NCBI GenBank assembly: GCA_029863105.1
Contig: JAOTWC010000125.1
Coordinates: forward strand, 1 to 5,218
Direction: 5' to 3'
DNA from: Gemmatimonadota bacterium
GTDB taxonomy: Bacteria > Gemmatimonadota > Gemmatimonadetes > Palauibacterales > Palauibacteraceae
Length of the DNA stretch: 5,218 nt
Under the pieces are notes generated by a model. That model searched no databases, had not been told where the DNA came from, and saw only the letters and a list, made by a program, of their open reading frames with translations. The position numbers and the translations under genes are program-made. Below, piece after piece: positions 1-3,631 of the stretch; position 1 is the first letter of the stretch; every line of letters starts with the position of its first letter.

Positions 1-1
1 C

Positions 2-139
2 CTGGCTCTGCGCTTCGCCGGCGCGGACGCCGACGCGGCGGACGTGAAGCTCCGTGCCGTCCCGACCGTCAGTACACCGATGGGCCTGGTCGACTACCCC
101 GCGACGATCACCATCGTCAGCGGGACGCCGACTCCGTAG
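2..139 (+). CDS. C-terminal end of an unidentified protein (5' partial)
   Basis: The frame is open from the left edge and ends at TAG (137-139), giving 45 visible residues that finish in ...TITIVSGTPTP. Nearly every codon ends in G or C, as in the other genes here, while the other frames lack this bias, so it is very probably a real gene whose start lies to the left. The visible part alternates hydrophobic and polar residues (VKLRAV, ATITIV), which suggests beta strands, perhaps the last strands of an Ig-like or other beta-sandwich domain in an exported protein. No catalytic motif or membrane helix is visible, and I do not recognise the family. It is convergent with the membrane-protein gene that follows, with only 6 bp between the two stop codons. 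Confidence 0.6.
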   Translation: MALRFAGADADAADVKLRAVPTVSTPMGLVDYPATITIVSGTPTP

Positions 140-148
140 GCGTGCCTA
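137..148. terminator. Inverted repeat spanning two convergent stop codons
   Basis: TAGGC-GT-GCCTA is a perfect 5-bp inverted repeat with a 2-base centre. Its outer triplets are the stop codons of the two convergent genes (TAG on each strand). There is no T-run on either side, so it does not look like a classical intrinsic terminator. It may be a weak bidirectional transcript-end hairpin, or a chance result of two TAG stops facing each other. Confidence 0.25.
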
Positions 149-586
149 GGCGGCCCCTGCCGCGACGCCCTTGCCCAGCCACCAGCCCAGGATGAGCCCG
201 TACAGGGCGTGACCCACCAGTGAGCCGAGCACGGCCATCATCTGCTCCGGATGGTTCGCGCTGAACACGCCTGCGCCCGCCATCGGCATCACGACGGCCT
301 GGGCGATCAGGAACAGCGCCATGCCGAACACGAGCCCCTTCATCCAGCTGTCGCCGGGGAGCTTGTCCCACAGTACGAGGGCGAACAGCGCCGGGAACGC
401 CAGGGCACCGAGCAGGAAGTGAACGATCATGCCGACCGTGTTGCTCATACCCATCATGTCGCCCAGCATGGCGGCGACATCCATCGGGCCGCCCATCATC
501 ATCGGAGCGACGAAGTACATCATCAGCGTCATCACGATGGTCCCGGCGAGTCCGCCGATGATCGCCTGCATGAGTCTCGGCTTCAC
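146..586 (-). CDS. Methionine-rich four-helix membrane protein of unknown function (DUF6789-like)
   Basis: The product is a 146-residue integral membrane protein of unknown role. Four hydrophobic segments are visible at about residues 6-27, 50-72, 82-103 and 118-137, and the N-terminus is short and basic (KPR). The pattern resembles small four-helix proteins annotated DUF6789 or similar; that family call is from memory and tentative. Methionine is unusually frequent: 20 of 146 residues, with 12 between residues 19 and 53 (MMYFVAPMMMGGPM and LGDMMGM). His56 and His126 lie inside predicted helices. The start chosen is GTG at 586-584, because a strong GGGAGGT ribosome binding site precedes it by 4 bases. 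The ATG overlapping it by two bases is in another frame and meets TGA at once. A start at Met6 would lack a well-placed ribosome site. It lies 113 bp downstream of the acyltransferase on the same strand, so it could be co-transcribed or have its own promoter. Confidence 0.85.
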   Translation of the reverse strand: MKPRLMQAIIGGLAGTIVMTLMMYFVAPMMMGGPMDVAAMLGDMMGMSNTVGMIVHFLLGALAFPALFALVLWDKLPGDSWMKGLVFGMALFLIAQAVVMPMAGAGVFSANHPEQMMAVLGSLVGHALYGLILGWWLGKGVAAGAA

Positions 587-590
587 ATGT

Positions 591-597
591 ACCTCCC
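591..597 (-). promoter_or_regulatory. Ribosome binding site fixing a GTG start
   Basis: On the - strand this reads GGGAGGT, a near-consensus Shine-Dalgarno sequence. It lies 4 bases before the GTG that starts the Met-rich membrane protein. It favours this GTG over the downstream in-frame ATG at Met6. Confidence 0.7.
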
Positions 598-598
598 G

Positions 599-622
599 TG
601 GAGTGATCGAATTCGAGCTCCA
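599..622 (-). promoter_or_regulatory. Interrupted dyad directly upstream of a ribosome binding site
   Basis: TGGAG (599-603) and CTCCA (618-622) form an inverted repeat that encloses a perfect 10-bp palindrome, TCGAATTCGA (607-616). The two dyads are offset by one base, so in RNA they would give a stem with an asymmetric bulge. The element ends one base from the GGGAGGT ribosome site of the membrane-protein gene. It could be an operator or a leader hairpin affecting translation. It could also be chance. No convincing -35/-10 pair was found in the 113-bp gap (587-699), which otherwise shows nothing I can name. Confidence 0.3.
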
Positions 623-699
623 GAATCCTGATGAGACTAGCACGGGTGCGGGCATGTGCGGTAGACCTGCCGCGATCGGCTCTCTCCCATCGACCGTGC

Positions 700-2067
700 C
701 TACGACTCCGACTCGGCCTCCACGCGAAGCCTCTCCAGCGACTCCGCCAGTTCTGCACGGCGTTCGAGGAGCCAGACCCTGAGGTCGGTTCGGCGCCGCA
801 GGGAGACGTAGCGCCGAACGTCCGCCCGTGCATCGACCCACTTGTCGCGCACGTAGTACGTGACCACGGCGATCATCGGGATCCCGAGGAGCGCGGCCAC
901 GGTCCACAGCCGACCGAATGCCACGCCGAGTACGATCGCGATCACGAGCACCCAGGCCAGGTACAGGACCGCCCCGCCGAGGATCTTCCACGTCGCCCGC
1001 ACATCGGCATCCAGATCGGGTTTGCCGGCGATCCGGCGCGTCAATCGATACGGAACGAACAGGACCACCGCGCCCACCACCGCCAGCGGACCACCGACGA
1101 GAAACAGCGCAAATCGGCGGACGGCCCAGGCGGAAGCGGTCCGAAGCCGCGGCACGGTACCGAGTTCCGCCGCTCCCACACCCAGCTCTGACAGCGTGTC
1201 CGCGAACGACTCGACGGCACCGTAGAGCCTCCCGACCCGGTCGGAATCCGATCGACGAAGACGAGACAGCGTCTCGGACATCTGCCGCATGCGCCGGACG
1301 CGATCGCCCGGCGCGGACGCGAGATCGAGTTCGGCCGCGTAGAGCGCCTCGGCGCACTCGAGTACCGGCAGGTCCTCCCACTGTTCGAGGTTCAGGGTGA
1401 CGGCGCGCAGGGCCGCGTCGATCCGGTCCGTCAGCTCGCGCACGGCCTCGGTGTCATCTTCGGGACGCCCCTGCAGGTCTTCCCACATGACGGACTCGCC
1501 GACCAGCGCGTATGCCTCGGAGCGGAAGCGCTGCTTCTCACGCAGCACCATGCCGATCGGGACGATCGGAAACGTCCGATTCATGCGGCCCGCGGCCCCC
1601 AGGGCGATGCGCGCGGCCCCGGTCCGCAGCTCCGCCAGCGACGGCGCGCTGTGGCTGATGCCTTCCGGAAAAATGCCCACCGCGGAGCCTTCGCCGAGCG
1701 CCTGGTGGACGGCCTCGAACACGCTCCGGTTGCGGACCATGAGCCCCGGATCGTCCTGCCGTCGATATACGGGTATGGATCCGCTCGCCCGGATCAGCCA
1801 GCCGACCAGGTTGTCGGTGAACAGGGGCGCCTTGGCCAAAAACCTCACCGGTCGGTCCGCGGCCGCGGCGACGAACGCCGGATCCACCAGCGAGTTCGGA
1901 TGGTTGCCGACGAACAGGACCGGACCCTCCGCCGGAGGCTGAGCGCCTTCGACCCGGAACCGATAGAAGGAACGGACGGCGGCCGACGCCACCCCCGAGA
2001 GGACGGGGAGAAGCCAGGTGCGCTTGGGGCGCTCCGTATCCGTCAACCTTCCCTCGACCTCCGTCAT
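700..2067 (-). CDS. PlsC-domain glycerolipid acyltransferase with C-terminal membrane domain
   Basis: This 455-residue protein probably transfers an acyl group to glycerol-3-phosphate or 1-acylglycerol-3-phosphate at the inner membrane, in phospholipid synthesis. The acyltransferase domain spans about residues 25-225. Motif I is NHPNSLVD (55-62), with the catalytic His56-Asp62 pair. Motif II is in GSIPVYRRQDD (96-106), motif III is FPEGIS (133-138), and motif IV is VPIGM (169-173). After a helical linker come three hydrophobic segments (about 318-340, 364-384, 386-405) and a charged, coiled-coil-like tail (about 426-453). E. coli PlsC is much shorter (about 245 residues). The long C-terminal membrane part and the five residues between His and Asp fit the yeast Gat/Sct1-like group of bacterial acyltransferases as I remember it, so glycerol-3-phosphate may be the acceptor. 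ATG at 2067-2065 is preceded by AAAGGTGA. The gene diverges from the dehydrogenase operon and lies upstream of the Met-rich membrane protein. The domain is sure; the substrate is inferred. Confidence 0.92.
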   Translation of the reverse strand: MTEVEGRLTDTERPKRTWLLPVLSGVASAAVRSFYRFRVEGAQPPAEGPVLFVGNHPNSLVDPAFVAAAADRPVRFLAKAPLFTDNLVGWLIRASGSIPVYRRQDDPGLMVRNRSVFEAVHQALGEGSAVGIFPEGISHSAPSLAELRTGAARIALGAAGRMNRTFPIVPIGMVLREKQRFRSEAYALVGESVMWEDLQGRPEDDTEAVRELTDRIDAALRAVTLNLEQWEDLPVLECAEALYAAELDLASAPGDRVRRMRQMSETLSRLRRSDSDRVGRLYGAVESFADTLSELGVGAAELGTVPRLRTASAWAVRRFALFLVGGPLAVVGAVVLFVPYRLTRRIAGKPDLDADVRATWKILGGAVLYLAWVLVIAIVLGVAFGRLWTVAALLGIPMIAVVTYYVRDKWVDARADVRRYVSLRRRTDLRVWLLERRAELAESLERLRVEAESES

Positions 2068-2084
2068 CCGTCACCTTTCTCTGA

Positions 2085-2099
2085 CCCGGATTCGCCGGG
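2085..2099. promoter_or_regulatory. Inverted repeat in a 63-bp divergent spacer
   Basis: CCCGG-ATTCG-CCGGG is a perfect 5-bp inverted repeat with a 5-base centre. It lies about midway between the divergent starts of the acyltransferase (2067) and the dehydrogenase (2131). The spacer (2068-2130) also holds both ribosome binding sites and two copies of GACCCG, 22 bp apart (2083 and 2105). With so little room, the promoters must overlap each other or lie inside the opposing genes. I see no consensus -35/-10 boxes. A shared operator is possible but unproven in such GC-rich DNA. Confidence 0.25.
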
Positions 2100-2118
2100 C
2101 GCCAGACCCGACTCGACC

Positions 2119-2124
2119 AGGAGA
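2119..2124 (+). promoter_or_regulatory. Ribosome binding site fixing a GTG start
   Basis: AGGAGA lies 6 bases before GTG at 2131. It decides the start of the dehydrogenase, whose reading frame is open much further upstream but there runs antisense through the acyltransferase gene. Confidence 0.7.
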
Positions 2125-2130
2125 CCGAAC

Positions 2131-2907
2131 GTGACCTCCGAAACCCCCCGCCGTCTCGCCCTCATCACGGGAGCCAGCGCCGGCATCGGAGAGGCCTGCG
2201 CCCGTCGGTTCGCCGCGGAGGGCTGGGACCTGGCCCTGTGGGCACGCCGCCGCGAGCGACTCGAGAAACTCGCCCTGCGATTGCAGCAAGATCATTCGAT
2301 CGGGGTGCATACGGCCAGCGTGGACGTGCGGGATCGCTCCGCCGTACTTGCGGCCGCCAGTGAACTGATTGAAACGACCCGCGTTCCCGATGTTCTGCTG
2401 AACAACGCCGGCCTGGCGGTCGGCCGGGACCTCGTGTACGAAGGGTCGCCGGATGACTGGGACCGGATGATCGACACGAACCTCAAGGGTCTGCTGTATG
2501 TCTCGCGGGCGATCATGCCGGGCATGGTGGAGCGCGGTTCGGGTCATGTGATCAATATCGGCAGCACGGCCGGGCATCAGGTGTACCCGCGCGGGAATGT
2601 CTACAACGCGACGAAGTTCGGCGTGAAGGCCCTGACCAAGGGCATGAACATCGACGTGGCGGGCACCGGCGTGAAAGTGTCGAGCGTCGACCCGGGATTC
2701 GTGGAGACGGAGTTCTCGCTTGTCCGGTTCCGCGGCGACGCGGAGGAGGCGGAAGCTGTGTATCAAGGATTCCAACCGCTCGCGGCCGACGACGTCGCGG
2801 ACGCCGTCTGGTACGTCGCCAGCCGCCCGGCCCACGTGAACGTGTTCGAAGTAGTCATCATGCCGACGGCGCAACGGGATGCGTTCGTCGTCGATCGGGA
2901 GGTCTGA
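2131..2907 (+). CDS. ydfG: YdfG-like NADP-dependent short-chain dehydrogenase
   Basis: This 258-residue classical short-chain dehydrogenase/reductase probably uses NADP(H) in the cytoplasm. The Rossmann fold carries TGASAGIG (13-20), an arginine-rich stretch after the second strand (ARRRERL, 38-44) that favours NADP(H), DVR (65-67) and NNAG (91-94). The catalytic set is Asn117, Ser145, Tyr158 and Lys162 (YNATK). It matches E. coli YdfG, as I remember it, in several places: DW..MIDTN.KGL, GMVER..GH, INIGSTAG, TEFS.VRF.GD, AVW.V...PAHVN and a near-C-terminal MP. YdfG oxidises L-allo-threonine, serine and 3-hydroxy acids, and reduces malonic semialdehyde. The true substrate here is unknown. The start is GTG at 2131, giving the normal family length; an AGGAGA site precedes it. 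The last base of its stop codon is the first base of the next gene's ATG (TGATG), which suggests translational coupling to the lipid transferase downstream. Other SDR roles cannot be excluded, but the family fit is strong. Confidence 0.93.
   Translation: MTSETPRRLALITGASAGIGEACARRFAAEGWDLALWARRRERLEKLALRLQQDHSIGVHTASVDVRDRSAVLAAASELIETTRVPDVLLNNAGLAVGRDLVYEGSPDDWDRMIDTNLKGLLYVSRAIMPGMVERGSGHVINIGSTAGHQVYPRGNVYNATKFGVKALTKGMNIDVAGTGVKVSSVDPGFVETEFSLVRFRGDAEEAEAVYQGFQPLAADDVADAVWYVASRPAHVNVFEVVIMPTAQRDAFVVDREV
2897..2902 (+). promoter_or_regulatory. Ribosome binding site inside the end of the dehydrogenase gene
   Basis: GGGAGG lies within the last codons of the dehydrogenase gene, 4 bases before the ATG at 2907. 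It supports that start for the phosphatidyltransferase and the TGATG stop-start overlap. Confidence 0.65.
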
Positions 2908-3617
2908 TGAAACGGGGAGTCGACGGACGCGCACCGCGGGAAGGCCGCCACAGGCGGACGGGCGGATTCGCCCTCGCCCGGTTCGAGGCCTGGGCACTGC
3001 CGCGACTGGCCGGGATGCTGCCGGCGCGCGTGATGCCCGACCACATGACGGGAATCGGCCTCGTCGCGTCGACGGGCGTCGCGGTGGCGTACATGCTGTC
3101 GAACCGGAGCCTGGCCTGGCTGTGGGTGGCGAGCGGTCTTCTCGTCGTCCAGTGGTACGGTGACAGCCTCGACGGCACGCTGGCCAGGTTCCGGAAGATC
3201 GAGCGCCCGCGCTACGGCTTCTACCTGGATCATCTGACGGACGCCTACTCGACGCTTGCCATCGGTCTGGGCCTCGGTTTCTCGCCGATCATGCTGCTGT
3301 CGGTGGGGCTGGCGATCTCGATCGCCTATCTGCTGCTGTCGGTGAACGTCTATCTGGAAACGCATGTGTTCGGGGAGTTCAAACTCGGCCACGGAGCGCT
3401 CGGGCCCACGGAAACCCGGATCCTGCTGATCGGTCTGAATACGCTCGCCGTGCTGCTGAGCCCGCTGCCCTTCACGGTATTCGGGGTATCGTTCACCGTA
3501 TTCGACGTCGTCGGGCTGGCCGCCGTCGGAGCCATGCTGTTCCTGCTACTTGGCCGGGCGTCGGGAAACCTGCAGAAGCTGGGGCGGATGGAACCGCCGG
3601 GCGTACGGAAGGAATAA
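2907..3617 (+). CDS. CDP-alcohol phosphatidyltransferase family membrane enzyme
   Basis: This 236-residue integral membrane enzyme would join a CDP-activated lipid or alcohol to a second alcohol with release of CMP, making a phospholipid or phospho-alcohol. The family signature is complete at 86-112: Asp86, Asp89-Gly90, Ala93-Arg94, Gly104, Asp108 and Asp112 (GDSLDGTLAR, then YGFYLDHLTD). The four aspartates bind divalent metal and supply the catalytic base. An amphipathic N-terminal segment with MPDHMTG (43-49) precedes about six hydrophobic segments (near 49-64, 69-85, 114-130, 131-148, 171-187 and 194-216). GPTETR (166-171) lies in the second half, where related bacterial proteins carry a similar motif. 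The first 20 residues are strongly basic. The start ATG overlaps the dehydrogenase stop (TGATG) and has a GGGAGG site 4 bases upstream. The acceptor (glycerol phosphate, serine, inositol phosphate, ethanolamine or other) cannot be read from the sequence. The gene faces the TPR gene, with 13 bp between stops. Confidence 0.92.
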   Translation: MKRGVDGRAPREGRHRRTGGFALARFEAWALPRLAGMLPARVMPDHMTGIGLVASTGVAVAYMLSNRSLAWLWVASGLLVVQWYGDSLDGTLARFRKIERPRYGFYLDHLTDAYSTLAIGLGLGFSPIMLLSVGLAISIAYLLLSVNVYLETHVFGEFKLGHGALGPTETRILLIGLNTLAVLLSPLPFTVFGVSFTVFDVVGLAAVGAMLFLLLGRASGNLQKLGRMEPPGVRKE

Positions 3618-3631
3618 CGCCCGCCGGGCGT
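3617..3631. terminator. GC-rich inverted repeat between convergent stop codons
   Basis: ACGCCC-GCC-GGGCGT is a perfect 6-bp inverted repeat with a 3-base loop; one further G-C pair is possible on paper. It fills the whole 13-bp gap between the TAA of the phosphatidyltransferase and the TGA of the TPR gene, and touches both stops. There is no T-run on either strand, so an intrinsic terminator is not proven. A bidirectional hairpin that ends or protects both transcripts is plausible. Confidence 0.4.

Noticed and set aside
609..620. GAATTCGAGCTC, identical to the EcoRI-SacI part of a common cloning polylinker
   Set aside because: The match stops after 12 bases (CAGAATCC follows instead of GGTACC), and the surrounding sequence is continuous native intergenic DNA, so vector contamination is unlikely.
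623..699. Possible -10-like TAGTCT on the - strand in the gap before the membrane-protein gene
   Set aside because: No acceptable -35 element lies 16-18 bases upstream, and the match to consensus is poor.
146..1381. A 411-codon - strand open frame covering the membrane-protein gene and part of the acyltransferase gene
   Set aside because: Only the last 146 codons look like protein. The rest is an Arg/Gly-rich shadow of the acyltransferase gene in another frame, and the GTG at 586 has its own strong ribosome site.
918..1400. + strand open frame inside the acyltransferase gene
   Set aside because: Arg/Pro-rich low-complexity translation, no ribosome site, and antisense to a gene with clear domain structure.
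1651..2130. Upstream extension of the dehydrogenase frame by 160 codons
   Set aside because: It runs antisense to the acyltransferase gene with low-complexity Arg/Pro-rich sequence. The SDR fold begins normally right after the GTG at 2131, which has an AGGAGA site.
2071..2997. Long - strand open frame antisense to the dehydrogenase gene
   Set aside because: Composition is His/Arg-rich with no recognisable motif. It is the usual shadow of a GC-rich gene; the + strand carries complete SDR motifs.
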